NCBI GenBank assembly: GCA_030602565.1
Contig: JAUVZL010000030.1
Span: forward strand, 1 to 33,660
Length of the DNA: 33,660 bases
Source: Candidatus Stahliibacteriota bacterium
Lineage (GTDB): Bacteria > Hydrothermota > Tepidihabitantia > SM23-42
Direction of reading: 5' to 3'
Part shown: piece by piece, positions 8,873 to 16,041 of the stretch
Position numbering within the stretch: position 1 is the first letter of the stretch
How the letters are laid out: every line of letters begins with the position of its first letter
Position numbers and translations under genes: made by a program
Notes under the pieces: model-generated
Told to the model about the DNA's origin: nothing
Database searches by the model: none
The model's input: only the letters and a program-made list of their open reading frames with translations

Positions 8873-8900
8873 ATAATAGCAATTTGAAGACTATTGTCAA
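8873..8900 (-). promoter_or_regulatory. promoter in gap between SEC-C gene and helicase operon
   Basis: Minus strand -35 TTGACA (8895-8900), 16-bp spacer, -10 TATTAT (8873-8878). Eleven of twelve consensus positions match. It would read either the candidate small RNA alone or, by read-through, the helicase operon. Confidence 0.5.
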
Positions 8901-8932
8901 TTAGTACTAAAGGTTGTAAAAATATTGAATAT

Positions 8933-11356
8933 CTATAGCTTTATACGTCCACAGCATTTTTTATATTTCAGTCCACTACCACAGGGGCAGGGATCATTTC
9001 TCCTAATCTTCTTTTTGTCTGTAGATGCTCTATTAGCTTTCATTTCTTGAAAGATGCGTAATTCTGTTTCCATAGTTGAATCATATTGCCATGGATCAGA
9101 ATTGTAGAGCCATCCATGGATAATGTCATCTGAATGATCTGTGACCGTAAGAAAACTACACCATTTGTCTGCTTTTAACTGGTATTTCTTGATTTTTGAA
9201 TAATATTGTAACCGCTTGATATATTTATCACAGATACTATCACGTACAACAAACCATGTGAATCCTGTTTTCCCGTTTCCGATTGTCATCGTAAAGTCAT
9301 GGATTCTATTATCTTTTTTGGCACTACAGCTAGCATTAGTATACATTTCAATGAATTGGTTTCTTGCCGTATCATTCATATCTAATAATGCTTGTATGAC
9401 CTCAGTATAATAATTACCACCTTTTTCTTCAAGTATTAAGATCAGTTGTTTGAATGCGGTTGGCATTTCCTGCCGAGGTTTCGGTGCGGGTGTTTTTCTC
9501 TGACCCGTTTGATAAAGATAAAAATCGTCTAATTCGGTAGTATAGGTAAGCAATTGGTAGGAGTTATCAACATGAGGTTTGTTTTCAAAATAAAGCCCTT
9601 CTGTAAGGTAGCACATAAACCAATCTAATTCATCATGAGCTTCAATGTTGCCTAGTTCATTAATGCGTAATCGCCGTTTTAAGTAATGCAGCAATTGAGT
9701 GGGAAACTCTACCAGTTCAGAGATGACTTTTAAATCCAAATAGGATACAGCCCATGGTAGATCATTGTCAGTAAGAAATCCTATATTTTTCAGTTGAGAG
9801 ATATTAGTGATAAACACATCTAAAGGTTCTAGGGTTACTGTAACGAGTATAAATTTATCAATATTCTTTTTGGGAAACTTCCATAATTCATGTCCTTGCT
9901 TGAATATTGGGCGTTGGTTATCCTTAATATAATTTTTTGCCTTCAAGGTTTGTTCATGAGCTTCCGTTATTAACGAGTCAACATCCCTCTTTATGCGGTC
10001 AAAAAAGCCTTTTTTAGAACGTGGTGTCAATTCTCCACCTTTAACTTCAATCAAAAGGCAAGTACGATCAAAAATAACAAGGCCATCTAATTCATTCTCT
10101 TTGTACTTCAGTTTTTGATAAATAGTTGCTTTCGAATGAAAAATGGTTTTAAATAATCTCAATGATTCTTGTAATAAAAAGTCATGTCTATGGTTCTCGT
10201 AGTTGTGCCAGAATTGTATATCTTGTTTCATTTTTTCTTCAATTCTCGGTTTTAGAGCCCAAAAAAGCAATTGTGGAGAAGGACATAAAAAACCTGTGGG
10301 ATGCTTTATTATGGATTTTCTTTGCATTAAATGTACAGGCTCAGGCATATAGAAGTTTCTATCTACTTCCCCAAAATTTATAGTGAATAAATCTAAAAAA
10401 CTACTAACATTTGTCGATTTGCATTTGCTAATTGAGGTTAATTCGTATCCTGTGAACGAAAAAGTCGCTCCAAGATTTTGAAAAAGAAGATATATAGAAT
10501 ATTTTTTTAATTCATCTTCTTGTTTATGCATTGGTAGAGTACTTAAATAACTCAACATTTCTTTACATTTATTAGTTTCTGTAACATTAGAAGAATTATA
10601 GTGCTTCAAGTTATTAGATATTTTCGTAATTTCTTCCTCAATCAATTCTTTCTTTTTTTGTATTTTGTTGTTCATCAAATCCATTATTGAATGAGTACAT
10701 TGGATAGCACATTCTATTGAAAATCCTATGTTTTTTTGCATCCATTCAGCAGTACTCTTAATCTGAAACAGATTCAATAGCAATTCTTCGAGATGGTGGA
10801 AATAGCCAGGGTAACGAACATTTAGAAATCTTGATATTGCTTCCCACCTAAGTTTTTCAAGCGCTGTAAGCGGTTGCGAGCTATTAAGATTAATGTACTC
10901 TGTTGCATAAAACCACAATGTGAATCGGAATATCTTATCCAAGTGCTGATGGATTTCATTTACTTCTTTTCCAGTAACCGGAACTTCTTTTCCTCTATGA
11001 TATGTTTTTTTTAAACATAATAAACTGATATATTCAACAAAGGCTTGTCGCCCTTCGAAAGAATACTCTTTATAGGTTTCAGGATCATAAAATAAATTAG
11101 TGATTATCATATTTGCAATTATGTCTAATGGGTTATATTTAGATATTATGTTTTCTACTTCTTTACCTGCTGCTTTGATATCTACTGGATATTTCCCATG
11201 TAAATTAGCAAGGTTTTTCATGAGTGCTTTATGTTCGTCCTTATTAAGAATGTTTTTTATGAAAAAACACCCGTCTTTTTCACCCATGAAAAAAGGACCG
11301 AATCTTTGACCTTTGATTCCTGAATTGTTTTGTTCTTTTTCCGGTTGCTTCTTCAT
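8933..11356 (-). CDS. large PD-(D/E)XK nuclease-like protein with SEC-C zinc motif
   Basis: 807-aa protein of no named family that I recognise. Two landmarks are clear. Near residues 420-441 the stretch NELDGLVIFDRTCLLIEVKG has the spacing of a PD-(D/E)XK nuclease core (D424, E437, K439), preceded by a possible helix glutamate at E397, as in NERD/Mrr-like nucleases. The last 25 residues are a SEC-C zinc motif, NDPCPCGSGLKYKKCC (C790, C792, C801, C802). The N-terminal 390 residues look largely helical with no membrane segment. The gene precedes the restriction operon on the same strand and is probably a stand-alone defence nuclease. It has no clear Shine-Dalgarno; a promoter lies at 11372-11400, giving a leader of about 9 bases. 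The domain calls are solid; the biological role is inferred. Confidence 0.8.
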   Translation of the reverse strand: MKKQPEKEQNNSGIKGQRFGPFFMGEKDGCFFIKNILNKDEHKALMKNLANLHGKYPVDIKAAGKEVENIISKYNPLDIIANMIITNLFYDPETYKEYSFEGRQAFVEYISLLCLKKTYHRGKEVPVTGKEVNEIHQHLDKIFRFTLWFYATEYINLNSSQPLTALEKLRWEAISRFLNVRYPGYFHHLEELLLNLFQIKSTAEWMQKNIGFSIECAIQCTHSIMDLMNNKIQKKKELIEEEITKISNNLKHYNSSNVTETNKCKEMLSYLSTLPMHKQEDELKKYSIYLLFQNLGATFSFTGYELTSISKCKSTNVSSFLDLFTINFGEVDRNFYMPEPVHLMQRKSIIKHPTGFLCPSPQLLFWALKPRIEEKMKQDIQFWHNYENHRHDFLLQESLRLFKTIFHSKATIYQKLKYKENELDGLVIFDRTCLLIEVKGGELTPRSKKGFFDRIKRDVDSLITEAHEQTLKAKNYIKDNQRPIFKQGHELWKFPKKNIDKFILVTVTLEPLDVFITNISQLKNIGFLTDNDLPWAVSYLDLKVISELVEFPTQLLHYLKRRLRINELGNIEAHDELDWFMCYLTEGLYFENKPHVDNSYQLLTYTTELDDFYLYQTGQRKTPAPKPRQEMPTAFKQLILILEEKGGNYYTEVIQALLDMNDTARNQFIEMYTNASCSAKKDNRIHDFTMTIGNGKTGFTWFVVRDSICDKYIKRLQYYSKIKKYQLKADKWCSFLTVTDHSDDIIHGWLYNSDPWQYDSTMETELRIFQEMKANRASTDKKKIRRNDPCPCGSGLKYKKCCGRIKL

Positions 11357-11371
11357 ATGACTAATAAATCT

Positions 11372-11400
11372 TTTATATACCTAGAGAAGAGTGGGGTCAA
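11372..11400 (-). promoter_or_regulatory. promoter of SEC-C gene, -35 inside a repeat terminus
   Basis: Minus strand -35 TTGACC (11395-11400), 17-bp spacer, -10 TATAAA (11372-11377). The -35 is part of the AGATTTGACCCC terminus of the adjacent transposon remnant, so the mobile element appears to supply part of the promoter. Confidence 0.45.
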
Positions 11401-11563
11401 ATCTCTACATGCTACATGCATTCATCACCTTTGCCTCAATTTCCTTGTATTTCTCACTCACCGCCTCATTCTCAGCCATCTTTTCCCTTAAACGCCGTCG
11501 TAACAGATATACCGCACCATAATCAATGCCGCCTAATATATTTCCTATCTGAATGGTGGAAAT
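11393..11563 (-). pseudogene. 3' remnant of REP-associated (Y1/RAYT-like) transposase
   Basis: The minus strand from 11562 to the TAG at 11405-11407 encodes a fragment containing IGNILGGIDYGAVYLLRRR and ending EIEAKVMNACSM. This resembles the C-terminal DNA-binding tail of REP-associated tyrosine transposases (typically IG..fGG..YsAVs...RR). The 5' part of the gene is absent: upstream sequence runs at once into the GGGGTCAAATCT end of the next element. The left terminus GGGGTCAAATCT starts at 11393, and the stop codon lies in that terminus. Confidence 0.65.
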
Positions 11564-11798
11564 GGGGTCAAATCTTTACATTGTACATGCTTGCTTGATG
11601 AGTGCTTCAATTGCATCATAGTTCCTTCCCACTTTTTCATTATCAAACATCGTCTCAGCAAAAATTTATCTTCGTTCAATACCGCGGCAGGCGATATAAT
11701 AGAATGCATCAGGAAAATGAATTTTTAAAGGCCTTACTATGCATCCCGTATACTCACTTTTTTTCAAATGCCAGTGTACAATGTAAAGATTTGACCCC
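11564..11798. mobile_element. deletion derivative of a RAYT-like element, 235 bp
   Basis: Perfect 24-bp terminal inverted repeats beginning GGGGTCAAATCTTTACAT (11564-11587 and 11775-11798). Inside, minus-strand 11734-11576 reads RPLKIHFPDAFYYIACRGIE..., matching the N-terminal signature of Y1/RAYT transposases (RPLRIEYPGAFYHVTSRGNE), then an in-frame TAA, then FAETMFDNEK...AIEALIKQACTM-stop, a C-terminal-like end. The catalytic middle is missing, so this is a non-autonomous internal-deletion copy. The transposase stop codon is embedded in the terminal repeat, as in the neighbouring remnant. Confidence 0.75.
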
Positions 11799-11821
11799 AA
11801 TTCACCCCTCGGGTTTGATTG

Positions 11822-12169
11822 CTACTGTTTATCTTGCTCCAGAATCTCTTTCATTTGCTGTTTCAACTTAGGGAGTTCCTTTTTTATAATATGCCATATA
11901 ATTGCCAAGCTTATACCAAAATACTCGTGCGTGATTCTATTTCTCAAACCAATGATTGCCTGCCAGTCTACATCCTTATATGCGCCTTTAATACTATCCG
12001 GAACATACTTAGATGCTTCACCAATAATCTCGAAGTTCCTTACTACGGCATCGATTGTCTTTCTATCCTTTTTAAAATCGTCAAAACTATAAACTGCGAT
12101 GTATTCTTGAATATATTTGATGCTCTCAAGGATATCTTCGATGAATAACTGCCAGTTCCGTCTAGACAT
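11822..12169 (-). CDS. hepT: HepT-like HEPN ribonuclease toxin (DUF86)
   Basis: 115-aa HEPN-domain toxin of the MntA/HepT system. The catalytic RX4HXY motif is present as RNRITHEY (R76, H81, Y83). In characterised pairs HepT is an RNase silenced when MntA adds AMP to the tyrosine of this motif. The conserved NFEIIGEASK and DWQAIIGLRN stretches are typical. The gene overlaps mntA by 8 bases and is second in the operon. It lies between the RAYT-derived element and mntA, in line with the many mobile and defence features here. Full length and apparently intact. Confidence 0.92.
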   Translation of the reverse strand: MSRRNWQLFIEDILESIKYIQEYIAVYSFDDFKKDRKTIDAVVRNFEIIGEASKYVPDSIKGAYKDVDWQAIIGLRNRITHEYFGISLAIIWHIIKKELPKLKQQMKEILEQDKQ

Positions 12170-12452
12170 TTATTAAATTTTCTTTAATGTATTCCAAACG
12201 ATTCGGTTTTATAGCATCTTCGGTTGTTAAATCAACTGGCATGCCAAGAATCTCCTCTAAAAAATCAGCCAAGTGGATGAATTCAAAACCAACTGGTTCA
12301 GCGAATTCAACCATCACATCTAAATCACTATTTACGCTGTAATCACCCCTAACATAGGAGCCAAATAATCTTATACTGCTGATTTTAAACCGCCTTCTTA
12401 ACTCTGATTTATGTTCAGCCAATATTTTCTTAATTTCTTCAAGGCTCTTCAT
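12162..12452 (-). CDS. mntA: MntA-like nucleotidyltransferase antitoxin
   Basis: 96-aa minimal nucleotidyltransferase. The GSX10DXD catalytic motif is complete: GSYVRGDYSVNSDLD (G31, S32, D43, D45). In this family the enzyme transfers AMP to the HEPN partner and neutralises it. It starts with ATG and has no Shine-Dalgarno; the predicted transcription start is about 2 bases upstream, so the message is probably leaderless. Its 3' end overlaps hepT by 8 bases, coupling antitoxin and toxin translation. A palindrome between -35 and -10 suggests autoregulation. Confidence 0.92.
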   Translation of the reverse strand: MKSLEEIKKILAEHKSELRRRFKISSIRLFGSYVRGDYSVNSDLDVMVEFAEPVGFEFIHLADFLEEILGMPVDLTTEDAIKPNRLEYIKENLINV

Positions 12453-12460
12453 AACAATTG

Positions 12461-12488
12461 ATTATAATTGAAAATGACACTGTGTCAA
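12461..12488 (-). promoter_or_regulatory. mntA-hepT promoter with embedded palindromic operator
   Basis: Minus strand -35 TTGACA (12483-12488), 16-bp spacer, -10 TATAAT (12461-12466), a perfect consensus. TGACACAGTGTCA (12475-12487), a 6+1+6 palindrome, overlaps the -35 and fills most of the spacer, the expected place for a repressor site. Confidence 0.7.
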
Positions 12489-12581
12489 GCAGCTTCATGT
12501 ATTATTAGATGGTCATCTATCCCATTATTTTACAAACTTCGGCTGCCAGAAATTCACCTCCTTATAGTAGAAGATATGGGG
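12489..12581. other. intergenic between mntA promoter and M6 peptidase gene
   Basis: On the minus strand there is a strong Shine-Dalgarno-like AAGGAGGTGA (about 12555-12564) followed only by a roughly ten-codon frame; no real gene seen. A small inverted repeat AGATG-GT-CATCT lies between it and mntA. Confidence 0.3.
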
Positions 12582-14213
12582 TCACTTCAATAGAATGAGT
12601 TTTCTTATTGCCTCGTAATCTCCTGCTCTTGCTTTTACTAAGTATATGCCATCAGGCAAAGGGCAACCAGCACCGTCATCACCTTGCCAAATGATGTGCG
12701 TAGGGCATAGAGGGTCAGATATAGAGCGCGTCAGATTCCTAACCAACTTACCCGAAATATCATATATACTTATTTCAATGTTTCTAACGCTGTTCTCAAC
12801 GACAAAATTAATGGTTGTCTGCTTTGTGAAAGGATTCGGTACTGCTTCGAACGTGTGAGTGAACATTGTACTAGTGTTTTCAGCCACTGAACTCGGGTCG
12901 ATGATTATATCGCACACGACAGTATCAGCAACAAGTGAGATATTTCGCACGGTCACATGCGTGGGATTCCCCCAGTTGTCATTGCTCGACGGATAGCTCA
13001 GCGAGTCAAAAACTGTGGTACTGCTGTCACCTGGGAAAGGATCACCTGAATCACCGAGTTCAGGATGGTAATAATGCGGGTTTGGACGATAGCCCCATCC
13101 ATCATCTAAATCATCGCAGCCATCCGCTTCTTCAAGATCAACGACATTGTGATAGACACCGTATCTTGGGTCAATGTGCCAGATCAAAAGCCCTTGACCT
13201 GGTAATGGCGTATCAAAACCCTTATTCTGACGATTCTCCAAGATGAAAAATGTGTCATTCACGACGCCATTACGCCAAACCCGATAGGCAACAGGATTAG
13301 TCTCAAGATCCACAATTTTCAAAGAATAGGTATTGCTTGTGATCGGTATTGGTGCGAGCCAGTTCACTTCCATTTTGCACCAGGCATCAGCGTGTGAAGG
13401 ACTCCATGATGTATTACCGCCGGCTCCCCATGCGCCATAGCCCATGAGGCTCCAGTAACCAACTCCCCAGGTATTCCTTGAGCCATCATAGAGATCAGGA
13501 AGCCCGACGATATGCCCGAGCTCATGACACATAACGCCTATGCAGCAAAGCGTTGTATCAAGACTTGGTGTAACCAGATTGACTTCAGGTACATTGGTTG
13601 CACCGTCAATGATAATACCGTCATTTGTTGTATAATAAAAGGACGGTATTGCATGAGACCAGCAGTGGTTTATATTACCAGTATCTTCAGCACCTGGTCC
13701 AGCATGCACGACAAAAACACCATCAATGTGACCGTTGTTATCCGCGTCGAACTGCTGAAAATCAACCAAATCATCAACCAGAATCACAGCATCGCGAGCC
13801 AATGCGTATCCTGTAGTCAGCATGTAATAACCATCATAATAATGACTATAGGTGTAGTTTGACAGATGCCAGGTGTTACCGCATATCCCGCCGCTGACAT
13901 CGGTCGCGTTGTATGAATTTTCAATGAAGAAATCATTGAGACTGCCAGCACGGTAAGTACCCTGGTAAATACCCGCTGAATAGAACATGCTGTCATAGCG
14001 CGCCGGCGTATTATTCAAAGTATCAGCCAGATTGTCGGCGAACTGTACCAGAATCACACATGTCTCAATGGTATAGTTCTGTAAATCCTTTGGTTCAGTC
14101 AGCGCCCTACCTACAATACAGGAATGCGGTGCTTTAACACTCAGACGAGGCGGCATCGCAAATCCTGAAGCAATAATGAGCACCAACAAAGCGCTGGATA
14201 ATAGCGTTTTCAT
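12582..14213 (-). CDS. secreted M6-family metalloprotease with C-terminal sorting domain
   Basis: 543-aa secreted zinc protease of the immune-inhibitor-A (M6) type. The N-terminus is a signal peptide (KTLLSSALLVLIIASGFA). The catalytic motif is HELGHIVGLPDLYD (H230, E231, H234, with D240), followed by a Met-turn-like WSLMGYG (254-260). The last 85 residues form an Ig-like C-terminal domain (VPNPFTKQTTINF ... YDISGKLVRN ... DGIYLVKA ... KLILLK) as used for surface sorting or secretion in FCB-type bacteria. It has a good Shine-Dalgarno (GGGGGA) and a promoter at 14233-14260. Probable role: extracellular protein degradation. It seems to be a single-gene transcription unit. Confidence 0.9.
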   Translation of the reverse strand: MKTLLSSALLVLIIASGFAMPPRLSVKAPHSCIVGRALTEPKDLQNYTIETCVILVQFADNLADTLNNTPARYDSMFYSAGIYQGTYRAGSLNDFFIENSYNATDVSGGICGNTWHLSNYTYSHYYDGYYMLTTGYALARDAVILVDDLVDFQQFDADNNGHIDGVFVVHAGPGAEDTGNINHCWSHAIPSFYYTTNDGIIIDGATNVPEVNLVTPSLDTTLCCIGVMCHELGHIVGLPDLYDGSRNTWGVGYWSLMGYGAWGAGGNTSWSPSHADAWCKMEVNWLAPIPITSNTYSLKIVDLETNPVAYRVWRNGVVNDTFFILENRQNKGFDTPLPGQGLLIWHIDPRYGVYHNVVDLEEADGCDDLDDGWGYRPNPHYYHPELGDSGDPFPGDSSTTVFDSLSYPSSNDNWGNPTHVTVRNISLVADTVVCDIIIDPSSVAENTSTMFTHTFEAVPNPFTKQTTINFVVENSVRNIEISIYDISGKLVRNLTRSISDPLCPTHIIWQGDDGAGCPLPDGIYLVKARAGDYEAIRKLILLK

Positions 14214-14232
14214 TTAGTCCCCCAATTGATGG

Positions 14233-14260
14233 ATTATAAAGCATCGGAAGTTAAAGTCAA
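14233..14260 (-). promoter_or_regulatory. promoter of M6 peptidase gene
   Basis: Minus strand -35 TTGACT (14255-14260), 16-bp spacer, -10 TATAAT (14233-14238), about 20 bases before the ATG with GGGGGA in the short leader. Confidence 0.65.
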
Positions 14261-14453
14261 TAGATAAACAACTGATACCAGGGGTTCACCTGTTCACCCA
14301 ATTGTCAATTGTTTGATTTTAAAAAGACCCGAAATTGCACGATCTTTCATGAAGAGTCTGTGGATGTCGGATTCGTGCTAAACCAATCAGCTAAGATCAA
14401 GTCTAAATAATAGAAATCAAAAAAGTAAGAAAAATCAGAGAAGGTTGATAATT

Positions 14454-14744
14454 ATGAAAAAGAAAAAAGAAAATAAATGCCGTCCTGGACCCACGATAAA
14501 TACAGGCTGCTGCACAGTCACTTCTATTGTGACTATCGATGAAAAAGGTCAGATGGTTCTACCAAAAGATGTAAGAAATGCCATGGGCATCAACGCTGGT
14601 GATAAATTAGCGGTAGTCTCTGTTGGGCATGAACAAGATGCCTGTTGTCTAATGTTGATGAAGGCGAATGCACTCAATGGCATGGTGAAGATAAAAATAG
14701 ATACAGCATTAAAAGAAAAGGATGCGAAAGATGAAGAAAGATGA
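14454..14744 (+). CDS. cysteine-rich AbrB/SpoVT-like protein next to arsM
   Basis: 96-aa protein with a SpoVT/AbrB-type fold: SIVTIDEKGQMVLPKDVRNAMGI...GDKLAVV matches the swapped-hairpin DNA-binding signature. Unlike ordinary AbrB antitoxins it carries cysteine pairs (GCC near residues 18-20 and ACC near 66-68) and C9, suited to bind a thiophilic metal or arsenite. Similar proteins are annotated in places as HgcAB-associated and often neighbour arsM. ATG 14454 is chosen because AGAGAAGG lies 9 bases upstream; a TTG at 14445 directly abuts that site. It overlaps arsM by 14 bases, so it is likely a metal-responsive regulator or partner of ArsM (inference). Confidence 0.75.
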   Translation: MKKKKENKCRPGPTINTGCCTVTSIVTIDEKGQMVLPKDVRNAMGINAGDKLAVVSVGHEQDACCLMLMKANALNGMVKIKIDTALKEKDAKDEER

Positions 14745-15543
14745 TATAAAAAAAGAAGTTAGAAAAAGCTATGCAAAAGCTGCAAAGCAAGGTTCGTCCT
14801 GCTGTGGACAAGAAGCGTCAACATGCTGCGGTCCAAGTTCACCTGAGACTATAAGCAAAGGCATGGGCTATACTGAGGAAGAGATGAAATCAGTACCCCA
14901 GGGTGCAAATTTAGGGCTTGGATGCGGCAACCCTGTTGCCATTGCTTCTCTCAAACCAGGTGAAACTGTGCTTGACCTGGGCGCCGGCGCAGGTTTTGAT
15001 TGTTTTCTTGCGGCCAGGAAAGTCGGTGAAAAAGGAAAGATAATAGGCGTTGACATGACCCCTGAGATGATCGATAAGGCAAGAGAGAATGCCGAAAGGG
15101 AGAACTATAAGAATGTTGAATTTAGATTGGGCGAAATCGAAAATCTACCTGCGGCTGATAATTCTGTGGATGTAGTTATCTCAAACTGCGTGATAAACCT
15201 CTCAACTGATAAGGAGAAAGTGCTAAGGGAAACATACCGGGTACTGCGCCCAGGCGGCAGGATCTCTATTTCAGACCTCGCACTTAAAAAAGAGCTGCCT
15301 GATGAAATACGTAAAAGTATATCGGCTTATGTAGGATGCATTGGCGGAGCAGTACTTCTTGAGAATTATAAAAAATTCGTAAAGAATGCGGGATTCAAAG
15401 ATATCAAGTTCTCGGTGAATACCGGCTGTGGCTGTGATAATAAAGAGATAGAAAATGCTGCTAAAAATGTTCTTCCCGAAGACGCAGATATCAAAAAGCT
15501 TGCTGACTATGTCGTAAGTGTCTATATTGAAGCAAAAAAGTAA
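14731..15543 (+). CDS. arsM: arsenite S-adenosylmethyltransferase
   Basis: 270-aa cytoplasmic enzyme that methylates As(III) using S-adenosylmethionine, giving methylated or volatile arsenicals. The SAM-binding motif is [20 protein letters not shown] (80-99). The three conserved arsenite-binding cysteines are visible: C65 in LGLGCGNP, C153 in SNCVINL, C203 in GCIGGA. Extra CC pairs near the N-terminus (SSCCGQ, STCCGP) and GCGC near 233-235 may assist metal binding. ATG 14731 fits best (AAAAGG 9 bases upstream); an ATG at 14722 is too close to it. Co-transcribed with the preceding AbrB-like gene. Full-length. Confidence 0.93.
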   Translation: MKKDDIKKEVRKSYAKAAKQGSSCCGQEASTCCGPSSPETISKGMGYTEEEMKSVPQGANLGLGCGNPVAIASLKPGETVLDLGAGAGFDCFLAARKVGEKGKIIGVDMTPEMIDKARENAERENYKNVEFRLGEIENLPAADNSVDVVISNCVINLSTDKEKVLRETYRVLRPGGRISISDLALKKELPDEIRKSISAYVGCIGGAVLLENYKKFVKNAGFKDIKFSVNTGCGCDNKEIENAAKNVLPEDADIKKLADYVVSVYIEAKK

Positions 15544-15701
15544 AAGGGTCGACTACTCGCCGTGATGTGCATCGCATTCACAAGGCAAAAGCCTTCTCTT
15601 GTCCCACTTTCTTTCACTGCTTTCTCAACCTTTGGTGTGATGTTTATGAACTCCATCCTGCTTTTTGTATGAAACCAAAGTTCTTTCTTGAAACTCTTCA
15701 T
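15522..15701 (-). pseudogene. truncated YjbQ/UPF0047 family gene
   Basis: The minus strand from ATG 15701 (AGGAG 8 bases upstream) reads [20 protein letters not shown] ... [13 protein letters not shown], the N-terminal third of the YjbQ (UPF0047) family, usually about 130-140 aa. Homology stops after ITAS (about 15555); the frame then runs into the 3' end of arsM and stops at 15522. The family's remaining residues, including the conserved metal-site histidines, are lost. The intact start region shows the gene was once functional and was cut by a rearrangement that brought in the arsM block. Confidence 0.7.
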
Positions 15702-15996
15702 GTCTTGATCTCCTGCGACTATTTTCTATTTTCTTAAAAAAATGTTACAGAATTGGATGAAAAACCATATGGCGACCGGCATGCCTAAACTGATGTCTAA
15801 AAACCTCAATGAATTTACTCATATCAGTTTTCTCTTTCCTGGGGTAATCTTAAGTGAAAAGCCGCAATGTGTCAAGGAAAAAATGTCCTTGTTCCTTTCT
15901 CCTTGTTTTTTCCACCAACTATATTACATTAATTAATAACCAAGATTTGTCAATTCGTTTATTATGAGATCACCTAACGCACTAAGTTGTCTGAAA
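15702..15996. other. intergenic, no gene seen
   Basis: A short plus-strand frame here (15742-15936) has no ribosome binding site and a low-complexity translation, so I do not call it. The region would hold the promoter of the truncated yjbQ. Confidence 0.3.
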
Positions 15997-16028
15997 AAAT
16001 AAGGGGAGCCTTTTAGCTCCCCTTATTT
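15997..16028 (-). terminator. Rho-independent terminator of FG-GAP gene
   Basis: Perfect 13-bp stem AAATAAGGGGAGC/GCTCCCCTTATTT (15997-16009 with 16016-16028), six-base loop, followed on the minus strand by a T run. It begins 14 bases after the stop codon of the FG-GAP gene. Confidence 0.85.
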
Positions 16029-16041
16029 GAGAAAGTGAGAT

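Noticed and set aside
11602-12148. Plus-strand ORFs across the RAYT remnant and hepT
   Set aside because: They are antisense to clearly better minus-strand coding (transposase signature, HEPN motif) and lack ribosome binding sites.
15742-15936. 64-codon plus-strand ORF after arsM
   Set aside because: No Shine-Dalgarno, unlike any protein style in the window, and lies in an AT-rich intergenic stretch.
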